This document shows, piece after piece, positions 7,500 through 16,435 of a DNA stretch of 64,000 bases. Numbering within the stretch: the stretch's first letter is position 1; each line of letters starts with the position of its first letter. The stretch spans positions 1 to 64,000 of the forward strand of contig DATMRW010000021.1 of assembly GCA_035565775.1 (NCBI GenBank). Direction: 5' to 3'. The translations under genes and the position numbers were made by a program. The notes under the pieces are model-generated. The model saw nothing but the letters and a program-made list of their open reading frames with translations. It was not told the DNA's origin and searched no databases. This DNA is from PRO6 sp035565775 (GTDB lineage: Bacteria; Pseudomonadota; Alphaproteobacteria; Rhizobiales; Xanthobacteraceae).

Positions 7500-9047
7500 T
7501 CACATCGCCGCGGACGCCTCTCTCACGCGGGCGCGCAGCACCTTCCGGTCGAGCTTGCCGACGGCGGTTTTCGGAATGCCGTCGACGAAGGAGATCCGGT
7601 GCGGCTTCTTGTACGAGGCGATCCTTGAGGCCGCGTGGGCGATCAGTTCGCGCTCACCCGCCGCCTGCCCCGGACGCAGCACGACGAAGGCCATGACGGC
7701 TTCGACCCACTTCTCATCCGGCGCGCCGACCACGGCGCATTCGAGCACCGCCGGATGCGTCAGCAGCGCGTCCTCGACCTCGCGCGGATAGACGTTGTAG
7801 CCGCCCGAGATGATCATGTCCGATGTCCGGTCGCGCAGATGCAGGAAGCCGCGCTCGTCGAACAAGCCGACATCGCGGGTGTGCACCCAGCCGTCCTTCG
7901 CAAATGTCTCCGCCGTCAGTTCGGGCGCGTTGAAATAGCCCGCGACCGTCATCGGCGAGCGAATGACGATCTCGCCCGCCTCCCCTTGCGGCACCGGCTC
8001 TCCCTTGTCGTTCACCAGCCGCATCTCGACGTCGAGGGCCGGCCGCCCGCAGGCGCCGAGCAGATCGCCGGCATGATCCTCCGGCCGCAGCACCGCAAGG
8101 CACAGCGGCGCTTCCGTCTGCCCGTAGTATTGCCAGAACCGATGCTGGCCGAACTTGGCGATGGCGCGGTCGATGACGGCGCGCGGCATCGGCGAGGCGC
8201 CATAGATGATCTGCTGCAACGAGGACAGGTCGCGCTTGTCGAGGTCCGGATGCTCGAGCAACATCTGCAACATGGTCGGCACGAGGTTGATTGCCGTGAT
8301 GCGATATCGCTCGATCGCCTCAAGGAACGAGGCCGGCGCAAAGCCCGGCAGGATCACCGTCTTGCCGCCGCGCAGCCAGAACGGCAGCACGAAGGTGCCG
8401 CTGGCATGGATCAGCGAGGCCGAGTGCAGCATCGAGCCACCCGGCTCGGCCGGCAAAAGGTTGAGCAGCACGTTGCGGCAGATGCCGGCATAGGAGCCTT
8501 GCGTATGCTGCGCTGCCTTGAGCACGCCGGTGGTGCCGGACGTGTAGAGCGTCAGCACGATATCGTCGGGACGAACTGTGATCTGCGGCGCATCCGTCGG
8601 CTGGCTTTCGGCGACTGCAAGAAAATCGCCGTCCGCCGCCACGCTTGCATTCAGCCCATAGGCGCGCAGCTTGGGCAACGCGACCTTCAGCTCCGCCGCG
8701 CGCTCGGCGAGATCATCCCCGAAGATCAAAATATCGCACTGTGCCTCCTGCAGCATGCGGATGTGCTCGGCGGCGGACAGGCGCGAATTGAGGGGGACAC
8801 GATTGATGCCCGCTTTCACGCAGCCGAAATCCAGCGGCACACTGAGCAGGCTGTTGTTGACCAGCAGCGCCACCCGCGCATGCTGCTGCGCGCCGAGGCT
8901 GCGGAAGGCATGCGCGAACTGATTGGCGCGCGCATTGACCTCGGCGAATGTCTGCTGCTTGTCACCAAAGACGAGCGCGATCCTGTCGGCGTTCTGCCGC
9001 GCGCCGCGTTCGATCAATTCAAGGTAGGTCGGACCGGTGAAACCCAT
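7500..9047 (-). CDS. AMP-dependent acyl-CoA synthetase/ligase
   Basis: A 515-residue ANL-superfamily ligase that activates a carboxylic acid to its CoA thioester through an acyl-adenylate. The adenylation P-loop is LTLYTSGTTGVLKAA (about 166-180), YYGQTEAPL is the A5 motif, HTRDVGLFDERGFL is A7, DRTSDMIISGGYNVYPREVE is A8, and the A10 catalytic Lys lies in PKTAVGKLDRK. The length is normal for the family. The substrate is unknown; neighbours suggest a medium-chain or aromatic acid. The gene begins 18 bases after the crotonase stop with an AGGAG site, so the two form an operon. Confidence 0.93.
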   Translation of the reverse strand: MGFTGPTYLELIERGARQNADRIALVFGDKQQTFAEVNARANQFAHAFRSLGAQQHARVALLVNNSLLSVPLDFGCVKAGINRVPLNSRLSAAEHIRMLQEAQCDILIFGDDLAERAAELKVALPKLRAYGLNASVAADGDFLAVAESQPTDAPQITVRPDDIVLTLYTSGTTGVLKAAQHTQGSYAGICRNVLLNLLPAEPGGSMLHSASLIHASGTFVLPFWLRGGKTVILPGFAPASFLEAIERYRITAINLVPTMLQMLLEHPDLDKRDLSSLQQIIYGASPMPRAVIDRAIAKFGQHRFWQYYGQTEAPLCLAVLRPEDHAGDLLGACGRPALDVEMRLVNDKGEPVPQGEAGEIVIRSPMTVAGYFNAPELTAETFAKDGWVHTRDVGLFDERGFLHLRDRTSDMIISGGYNVYPREVEDALLTHPAVLECAVVGAPDEKWVEAVMAFVVLRPGQAAGERELIAHAASRIASYKKPHRISFVDGIPKTAVGKLDRKVLRARVREASAAM

Positions 9048-9065
9048 GGCGAACTCCTGTTGGTG

Positions 9066-9848
9066 CTATTCGTCGAATTGGCCGTGACGGCCCGCGCCGC
9101 GCTCGAAGCGCATCGCGCCGGCCTTGCCTTCCTTGGCGACGATGGGCGCGCCGAGGCGCCCCTCCTGCCGCAGCGCCTCGGCGAGCGGCAAATCCCATTG
9201 CATGTAGGCTGATCGCCGGTCGGCCCGCATGCAGGCCTGCGGGAAGGAAGCAATTTCCCTGGCAAGCTGTTCGGCGGCGGCGCGCGATTGCCCATCCGGC
9301 ACCACGCGGTTGGCAAGGCCCATGGCGTAGGCTTCCTGCGCGCCGACGCCGCGGCCGGTCAGGATCATGTCAAGCGCGCGCCCCATGCCGACGATGCGCG
9401 GCAGGCGCACGGTGCCGCCATCGATCAGGGGGACGCCCCAGCGCCGGCAGAAGACGCCGAATGTCGCGCTTTCCTCAGCTACGCGCAGGTCCGCGAGCAA
9501 GGCGAGCTCCAGCCCGCCGGCGACAGCGTAGCCGGCCACCGCGGCAATCAAGGGTTTTGACAGTGCCAGCCGGGAGGGGCCCATCGGGCCATCGCCGCCG
9601 CCCTCCAGATCAAGCTCGTGGGTGCGCGCCGGGTCATTCACCGCGGTCAGATCCGCGCCCGCGCAGAACACGCCGTGCTCGCCCCACAGGACGCCCACCT
9701 TCTGGCTGTCATCCGCCTCGAAGGCATGAAACGCGCGGCGCAGTTCCTGCGCCATCGGGCCATCCACGGCATTGCGCCGCTCGGGCCGGCTCATGATGAT
9801 GGTGGTGATCGCGCCATCGCGCTCCACCCTGACCGCCGCCTGCGCCAA
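9066..9848 (-). CDS. Crotonase/enoyl-CoA hydratase family protein
   Basis: A 260-residue crotonase-fold enzyme. The oxyanion-hole segments are seen as AVFCAGADLTAV-type sequence (GVFCAGADLT, about 61-70) and AAVAGYAVAGGLELAL (about 104-119). The hydratase catalytic Glu of the second motif is present in a GGLELAL/DLRVAEE context, so hydratase activity is possible but isomerase or hydrolase roles cannot be excluded. The start codon is TTG at 9848, supported by AGGAGG six bases upstream. It is the first gene of an operon with the acyl-CoA ligase and is divergent from the PaaX-like gene. Confidence 0.9.
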   Translation of the reverse strand: MAQAAVRVERDGAITTIIMSRPERRNAVDGPMAQELRRAFHAFEADDSQKVGVLWGEHGVFCAGADLTAVNDPARTHELDLEGGGDGPMGPSRLALSKPLIAAVAGYAVAGGLELALLADLRVAEESATFGVFCRRWGVPLIDGGTVRLPRIVGMGRALDMILTGRGVGAQEAYAMGLANRVVPDGQSRAAAEQLAREIASFPQACMRADRRSAYMQWDLPLAEALRQEGRLGAPIVAKEGKAGAMRFERGAGRHGQFDE

Positions 9849-9864
9849 GGGCTCCTCCTATTTC

Positions 9865-9877
9865 ATTACTTGTTCAA
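9865..9877 (-). promoter_or_regulatory. Candidate regulatory motif TTGAACAAGTAAT upstream of crotonase
   Basis: The minus-strand sequence TTGAACAAGTAAT lies 16 bases before the crotonase start and in the divergent region shared with the PaaX-like gene. It matches the motif at 2458-2472 at 12 of 13 positions. Operator function is inference. Confidence 0.35.
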
Positions 9878-9934
9878 TTCCAGCAAAATGTGAAATGTTG
9901 CGGAAGCAATGTCAAGCATGGACCGATCGCGACC

Positions 9935-10726
9935 ATGGCACTGAAACTTCCGAGCGCAACCACGCTCGTCCTCGACTTTCTGGCTGCAAACGCCGAGCGG
10001 CGGATGTCGGCGCAGGATCTGTGCCGTGCGGGTGCGGTCATGGGCTATGGCGAGGCGCCGATGCGCGTCGCCCTCACCCGCCTGTCCCAGCGCGGCAAGA
10101 TATTGAAGCTCGGGCGCGCGACATATGCGCTCGACGTCAAAAAGAACCGCCTGCAGCTCGACGTCGAAAACTGGCGCGAGCGGACCGGCTGGGCCGTGGC
10201 CTGGGACGGCGGCTGGATCGCTGCCCACGACGGCGCAATCGCGCGGCACGACAAGACGAAACTCCGCCGGCACGAGCGCGCCCTGCTGCTGCGCGGCTTC
10301 CGCAAATGGAAGCCGGGCCTCCATCTGCGGCCGAACAACTGGCGCGGGGGCGTCGAGGCGCTCCGCGTTGAGCTCGCCGGGCTCGGCCTTGCCGCCGCCA
10401 CGCAACTCTTCGTCGCGACCGCCTTCGATTCAAAGCAGACCAACGCCGTCGTGCGATTGTGGAACATCCCGGCGCTGCGCCGCGACTACGAAAAAATGAT
10501 TGCACGGCTCGAGGCCAGCAAGCGGCGGCTGGACAAACTTGCTCCCGCCGCTGCGGCGCGCGATGCCCTGCTCACCGGGCGGGCGCTGATCGGCCAGATG
10601 CTGCGCGATCCGCTGCTTCCGCCGGAAATGGTTCAGGGCGTTGAGTATCGCGAGCTCGCGGCGATGATCGCCGATTATCAGGATCTCAGCAGAAAAATCT
10701 GGGACAGGGTTCTGTCCGAAGCCTGA
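9935..10726 (+). CDS. PaaX-family transcriptional regulator
   Basis: A 263-residue protein with the PaaX layout: an N-terminal winged helix (MRVALTRLSQRGKILKLGRA, about 47-66), a central part with WAVAWDGGW (about 88-96), and a C-terminal region with DPLLPPEM near residue 232, the same place as the conserved DP-LP segment of PaaX. PaaX represses phenylacetate degradation in response to phenylacetyl-CoA; no paa genes are present here, so this relative probably controls the divergent crotonase/ligase operon in response to an acyl-CoA. I chose the ATG at 9935; the frame is open further upstream but without family character. Confidence 0.8.
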   Translation: MALKLPSATTLVLDFLAANAERRMSAQDLCRAGAVMGYGEAPMRVALTRLSQRGKILKLGRATYALDVKKNRLQLDVENWRERTGWAVAWDGGWIAAHDGAIARHDKTKLRRHERALLLRGFRKWKPGLHLRPNNWRGGVEALRVELAGLGLAAATQLFVATAFDSKQTNAVVRLWNIPALRRDYEKMIARLEASKRRLDKLAPAAAARDALLTGRALIGQMLRDPLLPPEMVQGVEYRELAAMIADYQDLSRKIWDRVLSEA

Positions 10727-10929
10727 GCCCCCCGGGGCATCGCGCGCGTTTCTGCCGCGTCAAACAGTCGGAATCAGGATATATTCCAAGATGGCTTTCA
10801 TGCATTAAGACATATTGCAATTATTTCTTATATGGAAAGTATACTTGTAAGTTGATTGAACAATTTTGGCATCTCTGCCGTTGAAAATCGGTTCCGCGCA
10901 TCGCGACGACCGGGAAGAGAAAGGCCAAC

Positions 10930-11157
10930 ATGCTGAGCAACGATCTCCATTACGTTTCCCCGAGGGACGATGCCGAGCGCGCGTTCCTCGAAGCTCTCAT
11001 TTGCGACGAATACGATCGATGCCACCCTGACGACCGGTTCGACGATCTGAAGCGGCGAGCACAGTTCTCCAAGGAGGATCTGGGCCTTTATCGCGACTGG
11101 CTCGCCGTCGCCGCCATGCAGGCCACCGACGGCAAACGCCTCACCGCCGCCGCGTGA
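10930..11157 (+). CDS. Small hypothetical protein
   Basis: A 75-residue acidic protein with no recognised domain. It is preceded by an AGAGAAAGG Shine-Dalgarno and has codon use like the neighbours, so I think it is real. The sequence has many Asp/Glu/Arg and reads as a small helical soluble protein without signal peptide or membrane segment. An AT-rich stretch (10790-10860) upstream probably holds its promoter. No function can be proposed. Confidence 0.6.
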   Translation: MLSNDLHYVSPRDDAERAFLEALICDEYDRCHPDDRFDDLKRRAQFSKEDLGLYRDWLAVAAMQATDGKRLTAAA

Positions 11158-11347
11158 TGGAACAGCAATCGCCAAGACGTGTTCCACGCACAAAGCCTGC
11201 CCAGGCTAACGAACCAGTGATCGCGACATGCGGCGGAACTGCGCGTTACAGATTGAAGTGTCGCGTCTTCGTCCTATTCTGATTGTCCGGTGCGAAGTAG
11301 AAGACTGATCTACGCCGCCTCAAGACGACAGAGCTAGCAAAACAGCC

Positions 11348-12313
11348 ATGCTCACGCGCGACCAGTATTGGAATGCCACATCCGATTTCACGGTGTGGTG
11401 CCTGCGCGGTGTCGGCCAGGTGATGCTGCAGGACAACGCCATCACCGGCCTCGTCTTTCTCATCGGCATTTTCATCAGCGACTGGGTCTCAGGCCTCTAC
11501 GCGATACTCGGGACGGCCGTCGCGACCGCCAGCGCGTGGCTGTTCGGCGCACCGAGCGACAAGGTTCGTCACGGGCTAGCCGGCTTCAACGGCACGCTCA
11601 CGGGCATCGGCCTCGCGTTCTCGCTCGAGCATGACGCGCTGCTGTTCGTCTATGTCATCGTCGCCTCGGTGTTCGTCACCATCGTCACGGCGGCCATCAA
11701 GGACATCTTTGGCGCCAAGGGATACCCGCTCACCGGCCCCTTTGTCCTGACGACCTGGATCTTCGTCAGCCCCCTTCTCAGCTACGAGCGCTTGCATGGC
11801 GCGGCGGCGCTCGGCGCGCAGCATGCGCTTTCAGGCGCGGTGCCGACCTTCACCCAGCTCAGCATCACTGACCTCGGTGCTGGCTTTCTGAACGGCGTCG
11901 CCCAGGTGATGCTGCAGCAGAACGCTTTGACCGGCGCAATTTTTCTGGTCGCCATCGCCATCAACTCCCGCCTCTCCTGCGCGGTCGCCGCGCTTGGCAG
12001 CCTGATCGGCCTTGGCGTCGCGCTTTTGCTGGGCGCCGCGCCAATCGCCATCTCCGAGGGGCTGTTCGGTTTCAATGGGGTTCTGACAGCGATCGCGATC
12101 GGCGGCGTCTTCTTTCCCATGCGCGCCCTCACGGCCGTGCTGGCAGTCCTCGCGGTGTGCGTCTCGACAATTCTCTACGGCAGTTTCAGCAGCGCCTTTG
12201 CGCTGCTGCAGGTGCCGGTGCTCACGGCCCCGTTCGTATTGACGACGTGGCTGTTCCTGCTCGCCAAGGGCACCCTGTCGGAGCTCCGCGAAGAGAGTTC
12301 AATTCCGAGATAG
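11348..12313 (+). CDS. Urea transporter (UT family)
   Basis: A 321-residue multi-helix membrane protein of the UT/SLC14 urea channel family. It shows the internal duplication of the family: each half has a GVGQVMLQDNAITGL-type segment (residues about 22-36 and 180-195, GVAQVMLQQNALTGA) followed by a GFNGTLTGIGLAF-like loop (about 78-90; second copy GFNGVLTAIAIGG). These are the pore-forming elements that pass urea passively. It is convergent with the urease operon; its stop is only four bases from the ureG stop codon. It would complement the ATP-driven urt system when urea is plentiful. Confidence 0.93.
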   Translation: MLTRDQYWNATSDFTVWCLRGVGQVMLQDNAITGLVFLIGIFISDWVSGLYAILGTAVATASAWLFGAPSDKVRHGLAGFNGTLTGIGLAFSLEHDALLFVYVIVASVFVTIVTAAIKDIFGAKGYPLTGPFVLTTWIFVSPLLSYERLHGAAALGAQHALSGAVPTFTQLSITDLGAGFLNGVAQVMLQQNALTGAIFLVAIAINSRLSCAVAALGSLIGLGVALLLGAAPIAISEGLFGFNGVLTAIAIGGVFFPMRALTAVLAVLAVCVSTILYGSFSSAFALLQVPVLTAPFVLTTWLFLLAKGTLSELREESSIPR

Positions 12314-12317
12314 GACC

Positions 12318-12953
12318 TCAACCCTGCGGCTGCATCGAAGGCACGAGACCGCCGGCCGTCTCGATGAAGCGGATGATGACATCGAGCCCCTTGCCGGTCT
12401 TCAGATTGGTCATAACGAACGGCCGCGTGCCGCGCATGCGCTTTGCATCGGTTTCCATCTTTTCGAGCGACGCACCGACATAAGGCGCAAGATCGATCTT
12501 GTTGATCACGAGCAGATCGGAACGGGTGATGCCGGGGCCGCCCTTCGACGGGATCTTGTCGCCCGCCGCGACGTCGATGACATAGATCGTGATGTCGGCG
12601 AGCTCCGGCGAAAACGTCGCCGCCAGATTGTCGCCGCCGGACTCGATCAGCACGAGATCGAGATTGGGAAATTTCGCTCGCATGTCGGCGATCGCAGCCA
12701 GATTCATCGAGGCGTCTTCGCGGATCGCGGTGTGCGGGCAACCGCCGGTCTCGACCCCGACGATGCGGTCCGGCGTCAGCGAACCGGAGCGGACCAGAAA
12801 TTCCGCATCCCATTTGGTGTAGATGTCGTTGGTGATCGCCGCGATGTTGTAGCGATCACGCATCGCCTTGCAGAGCAAGTCCATCAGCGCGGTCTTGCCC
12901 GATCCGACCGGGCCGCCGACGCCGACGCGAAGGGGACCATGATGTTCCGCCAT
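12318..12953 (-). CDS. ureG: Urease accessory GTPase UreG
   Basis: A 211-residue SIMIBI GTPase that supplies GTP hydrolysis for nickel insertion into urease. The P-loop GVGGPVGSGKTALMD lies at residues about 10-24, the conserved EGG-type segment is VETGGCPHTAIREDASMN carrying the nickel-binding CPH, ESGGDNL is the next switch region, and NKIDLAP the guanine-specificity motif. The start at 12953 gives the family's usual N-terminus; the open frame upstream belongs to no protein. It is the last gene of the ure operon, 47 bases after ureF, and ends four bases from the convergent urea transporter. Confidence 0.97.
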   Translation of the reverse strand: MAEHHGPLRVGVGGPVGSGKTALMDLLCKAMRDRYNIAAITNDIYTKWDAEFLVRSGSLTPDRIVGVETGGCPHTAIREDASMNLAAIADMRAKFPNLDLVLIESGGDNLAATFSPELADITIYVIDVAAGDKIPSKGGPGITRSDLLVINKIDLAPYVGASLEKMETDAKRMRGTRPFVMTNLKTGKGLDVIIRFIETAGGLVPSMQPQG

Positions 12954-13000
12954 GTTGGCCTCTCGATCTGTCGCCTGATGCTTGACGTAACTAAGCCCCA

Positions 13001-13804
13001 TCAGGATCGGAACAGGCGCGTATACTGCGCCTCGTGATTCATGCTGGCAAGATCGGCGCAGAAGGTCGCGCTGCCGAGATCGTCGAGGGAGGCATCGAGC
13101 GCTCGCCTGGCAATGGCGGCGACATCCGGCTCCAGAGCAGCGAGCACCTGCTGGCCCTCGGTCTGTCCCAGCGGGATGAGCCGCACGCCGGCGGAAATCC
13201 AGTTCGCCACCAGAGCGTGAAGAAACGCATGCAGCAGCGGCGCCAGCGGAACGCCGTGCGCCGCACCGGCGAGTCCGACCGCGACGGGATAGGCGACCGG
13301 CTGATCCCAGCCATCGAGCACCTGGATAAGCCGATCGCAGGACCAGGCATTGCGGACGATCTCGACGAATGCGCCGCCCTGCGCCAGCGTCTCCAGTTGC
13401 CGCTCCTTTGAGGGCGCCAGCGCCGCCGCAAGCTCCGCGATATCCGAAAGGGCGGCGCGGTCGCATGCCGACGCCGCGCGATAGGCATGCGCGGCAAGGA
13501 TCGCATCGGCGAAACCGGACCCATGCGCCAGCAGCGTGGCAAGCCAGTCCCGCAACGTCGCGGCATTGGTGATACTGCCGGCTTCCACCGCCCACTCGAT
13601 GCCGCTGGAATAGGCAAAGCTTCCGACCGGGAACGACGGCGAGAACCACGTCATCAGGCGATAGAGCGCGGCGGGATCCAAGACTTCCGCCGTCTCTGCG
13701 CCATGGCCAAGAGCAGCCGGCGCGGAATGCGCTGCGGCCGTCGGCCCGTCTTGATGCTCTTCGTCCAGCCGGATGCGCGCGGCGCTCCTCGCGTCAATGC
13801 TCAT
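13001..13804 (-). CDS. ureF: Urease accessory protein UreF
   Basis: A 267-residue UreF, the GTPase-gating protein of the UreD-UreF-UreG nickel-insertion complex. The family core LMTWFSPSFPVGSFAYSSG (about residues 50-68) and SSGIEWAVEAGSI are clear; the C-terminal LIPLGQTEGQQVLAAL is also conserved. About 45 residues precede the core, longer than many UreF proteins. The ATG at 13804 lies inside the 3' end of ureE, giving an 11-base overlap that suggests translational coupling. The start could be a downstream codon, but the overlap fits operon style. Confidence 0.93.
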   Translation of the reverse strand: MSIDARSAARIRLDEEHQDGPTAAAHSAPAALGHGAETAEVLDPAALYRLMTWFSPSFPVGSFAYSSGIEWAVEAGSITNAATLRDWLATLLAHGSGFADAILAAHAYRAASACDRAALSDIAELAAALAPSKERQLETLAQGGAFVEIVRNAWSCDRLIQVLDGWDQPVAYPVAVGLAGAAHGVPLAPLLHAFLHALVANWISAGVRLIPLGQTEGQQVLAALEPDVAAIARRALDASLDDLGSATFCADLASMNHEAQYTRLFRS

Positions 13805-14309
13805 GGTTGTGTTCATGGTCATGATGGTGGTGGTGATGATCGTGATCATGCGCTGCATGATGCGCGACGTCGGCATGGCCGCCCGCATAGGCGCCGCCCT
13901 CGGGATCAAACGGCGCCTCGATCTCGACGAGGCGCCCGCCGAGGCCCTCCACCATCTGTTCAATGACGTGATCGCGACGAATGCGCAGGCGCCCCTGTGC
14001 AATCTGCGTCGGCAGATGCCGGTTGCCGAGGTGCCAGGCAATGCGCATGGTGTGCGCGGCATCGCGGCCGCGGATTTCGACCAGCGGCTCCGGCGAGGCG
14101 ACGACCTCGATCAGGCGGCCATCCTCAAGCCGCAACGCATCGCCGCCGCGCAGCGCCACCGCCTTCTCCAGATCGAGCAGGAACGCGGTGCCGCGCGTGC
14201 CGACCATCGCAAGCCGCCTCCGATGCCGTTCGTCGAAGTCGAGCACCACCGTATCCGCTGGTGTCTCCCGCCATGCGCCTTGAGGCAGAACGTTTGTCGC
14301 GCGGATCAT
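13794..14309 (-). CDS. ureE: Urease accessory nickel chaperone UreE
   Basis: A 171-residue UreE that delivers nickel to the urease maturation complex. The N-terminal peptide-binding domain and the central metal domain (HLGNRHLPTQIAQGRLRI, holding the conserved GNRH) are visible. The C-terminus is an extreme His tail: a run of His interrupted by Asp, Glu and Asn (last 25 residues), as in the nickel-storing UreE of Klebsiella. The tail-coding DNA overlaps the start of ureF. Confidence 0.97.
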   Translation of the reverse strand: MIRATNVLPQGAWRETPADTVVLDFDERHRRRLAMVGTRGTAFLLDLEKAVALRGGDALRLEDGRLIEVVASPEPLVEIRGRDAAHTMRIAWHLGNRHLPTQIAQGRLRIRRDHVIEQMVEGLGGRLVEIEAPFDPEGGAYAGGHADVAHHAAHDHDHHHHHHDHEHNHEH

Positions 14310-14335
14310 TACCCACCTTCCCCCAGCCGCAATAT

Positions 14336-16048
14336 CTAGAACAAGAAGTAGCGCTGCCCCATCGGCAAAAACTCCGCCGGCGCGCAGGTCAAAAGCTCGC
14401 CGTCCGCGCGAACCTCATAGGTTTCCGGATCGACCACGATGTCCGGCGTCGCATCGTTGTGCACCATGCTCTTCTTCGAGATGCCGCCGCGGGTGTTCTT
14501 CACCGGATAGAGCTTCTTGTGAATGCCGAGCTGCTGCGCGAGACCGGACGATACAGCGGCCTCCGAGGAGAAGATCACCGACGTCTCGCCGACGGCCCCG
14601 CCGAACGTTCCGAACATCCGGCGGTAATGGATCGGCTGGGGCGTCGGAATCGAGGCATTGGGATCGCCGATCGGCGCGCCCACGATCATTCCACCCTTGA
14701 TGATGCAAACCGGCTTGATCCCGAAGAACGCCGGCGACCACAGCACGAGATCGGCCAGTTTGCCCTTCTCGATCGACCCGATGAGGTCCGATACGCCATG
14801 CGTAATCGCTGGATTGATAGTGTATTTTGCGATGTAGCGCTTGACGCGGAAATTATCGTTGCCCGCCTTGTCCTGCGGCAATGCCCCGCGCTGCCGCTTC
14901 ATCTTGTCGGCGGTCTGCCAGGTCCGGATGATCACCTCGCCGATGCGGCCCATCGCCTGACTGTCCGACGACATCATCGACAGTGCCCCGATATCGTGAA
15001 GAATGTCTTCGGCGGCGATGGTCTCCTTGCGGATGCGACTTTCGGCGAATGCCAGGTCTTCAGGGATCGACGGATCGAGATGGTGGCACACCATCAGCAT
15101 GTCGAGATGTTCGTCGATGGTGTTGCGCGTGAACGGGCGTGTCGGATTGGTCGACGACGGCAGCACGTTGGGAAGCCCGGCAACCTTGATGATGTCGGGC
15201 GCGTGTCCGCCGCCCGCCCCTTCGGTGTGGAAGGCATGGATCGTGCGCCCCTTGAAGGCGGCAATCGTGTCCTCTACGAAGCCGGATTCGTTCAGGGTGT
15301 CGCTGTGGAGCATCACCTGGATGTCGTGATCGTCGGCAACGCTGAGACAGTTGTCGATCGCGGCTGGGGTCGCGCCCCAATCCTCGTGGACCTTGAGGGA
15401 GCAGGCGCCGGCCTTGATCATTTCGATCAGGGCCGCAGGGTGCGAGGCGTTGCCCTTGCCGGAGATGCCGAAATTCATCGGAAGGGCATCTAACGACCGG
15501 ATCATCTGCGCGATATGCCATGGGCCCGGCGTACAGGTGGTAGCGAAAGAGCCGTGCGAAGGCCCGGTGCCGCCGCCGAGCAGCGACGTGACGCCGGCCA
15601 TCAGCGCATGCTCGATTTCCTGCGGACAGATGTAGTGGATGTGGGTGTCGAAGCCGCCGGCGGTGAGAATTTTGCCTTCCCCGCCGATCACATCTGTGCC
15701 CGGCCCGACCACGATGTCGACACCCGGTTGGATGTCCGGATTGCCGGCTTTGCCGATGGCCGCAATCCGCCCGTCGCGGATCGCAACGTCCGCTTTCACG
15801 ATCCCCCAGTGATCGACGATCAGCGCGTTGGTGATGACAGTGTCGACAGCGCCCTCCGCATTAGTGACCTGCGACTGCCCCATACCGTCGCGGATCACCT
15901 TGCCGCCGCCGAACTTCACCTCCTCGCCATAGGTGGTGAAATCCTTCTCGACCTCAATGATCAGATCCGTGTCGGCAAGCCGCACCCGGTCGCCGGTCGT
16001 CGGGCCGAACATGTCCGCGTAAGCGGAGCGCCTCATTTTCACCGACAT
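14336..16048 (-). CDS. ureC: Urease alpha subunit
   Basis: The 570-residue catalytic subunit, which hydrolyses urea to ammonia and carbamate at a di-nickel centre. Nickel ligands are seen in DTHIHYICPQ (His136, His138), the carbamylated Lys in SLKVHEDWG (Lys219), and in the HSDTLNESG and TEGAGGGHAPD segments; the flap with catalytic Cys/His is MVCHHLDPSIPEDLAF. The numbering is two more than in Klebsiella urease. I chose the ATG at 16048 (MSVKMRRSAYADMFG) because it matches the family start and has GAGGA six bases upstream, rather than the ATG-containing extension to 16081. Confidence 0.98.
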   Translation of the reverse strand: MSVKMRRSAYADMFGPTTGDRVRLADTDLIIEVEKDFTTYGEEVKFGGGKVIRDGMGQSQVTNAEGAVDTVITNALIVDHWGIVKADVAIRDGRIAAIGKAGNPDIQPGVDIVVGPGTDVIGGEGKILTAGGFDTHIHYICPQEIEHALMAGVTSLLGGGTGPSHGSFATTCTPGPWHIAQMIRSLDALPMNFGISGKGNASHPAALIEMIKAGACSLKVHEDWGATPAAIDNCLSVADDHDIQVMLHSDTLNESGFVEDTIAAFKGRTIHAFHTEGAGGGHAPDIIKVAGLPNVLPSSTNPTRPFTRNTIDEHLDMLMVCHHLDPSIPEDLAFAESRIRKETIAAEDILHDIGALSMMSSDSQAMGRIGEVIIRTWQTADKMKRQRGALPQDKAGNDNFRVKRYIAKYTINPAITHGVSDLIGSIEKGKLADLVLWSPAFFGIKPVCIIKGGMIVGAPIGDPNASIPTPQPIHYRRMFGTFGGAVGETSVIFSSEAAVSSGLAQQLGIHKKLYPVKNTRGGISKKSMVHNDATPDIVVDPETYEVRADGELLTCAPAEFLPMGQRYFLF

Positions 16049-16087
16049 CGCAGTCCTCGTGGGGTTGGAGGCTTCGGCCACATGCGC

Positions 16088-16399
16088 TCAAAGACGACCC
16101 ATCACATATCCGCGGAAGCCGTAGACGACGCGGTTGCCCGCCAGCGGGATCAGATGAATCTCGCGCGTCTGCCCGGGCTCGAAGCGCACCGCCGTGCCCG
16201 CTGGAATGTCGAGCCGCATCCCGCGTGCCTTGTCGCGATCGAACTCCAGCGCCGGATTGGTCTCCGCGAAATGATAGTGCGAGCCGACCTGGATCGGACG
16301 GTCACCGGTATTGGCAACTGTCACCGCCACCGATTGGCGGCCGGCGTTCAGCTCGATGTCCTCATCCTTGACGAAAACTTCGCCCGGAATCATTGCCAT
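16088..16399 (-). CDS. ureB: Urease beta subunit
   Basis: A 103-residue UreB, the structural small subunit of the urease trimer of UreABC. The conserved IPGEVFVKDEDIELN at the start, QVGSHYHFAETNPALEFDR in the middle and AGNRVVYGFRG near the end are diagnostic. The start at 16399 has GGTGA upstream; the second Met at 16393 is a possible alternative. It lies between ureJ and ureC. Confidence 0.97.
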   Translation of the reverse strand: MAMIPGEVFVKDEDIELNAGRQSVAVTVANTGDRPIQVGSHYHFAETNPALEFDRDKARGMRLDIPAGTAVRFEPGQTREIHLIPLAGNRVVYGFRGYVMGRL

Positions 16400-16435
16400 G
16401 TCAGCTCACCTTTTCAGAGCACAGCACTTGCACCG

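Noticed and set aside
12318..13649. Extended start for UreG (443 residues)
   Set aside because: The extension overlaps ureF out of frame; UreG proteins are about 205-215 residues and the ATG at 12953 fits.
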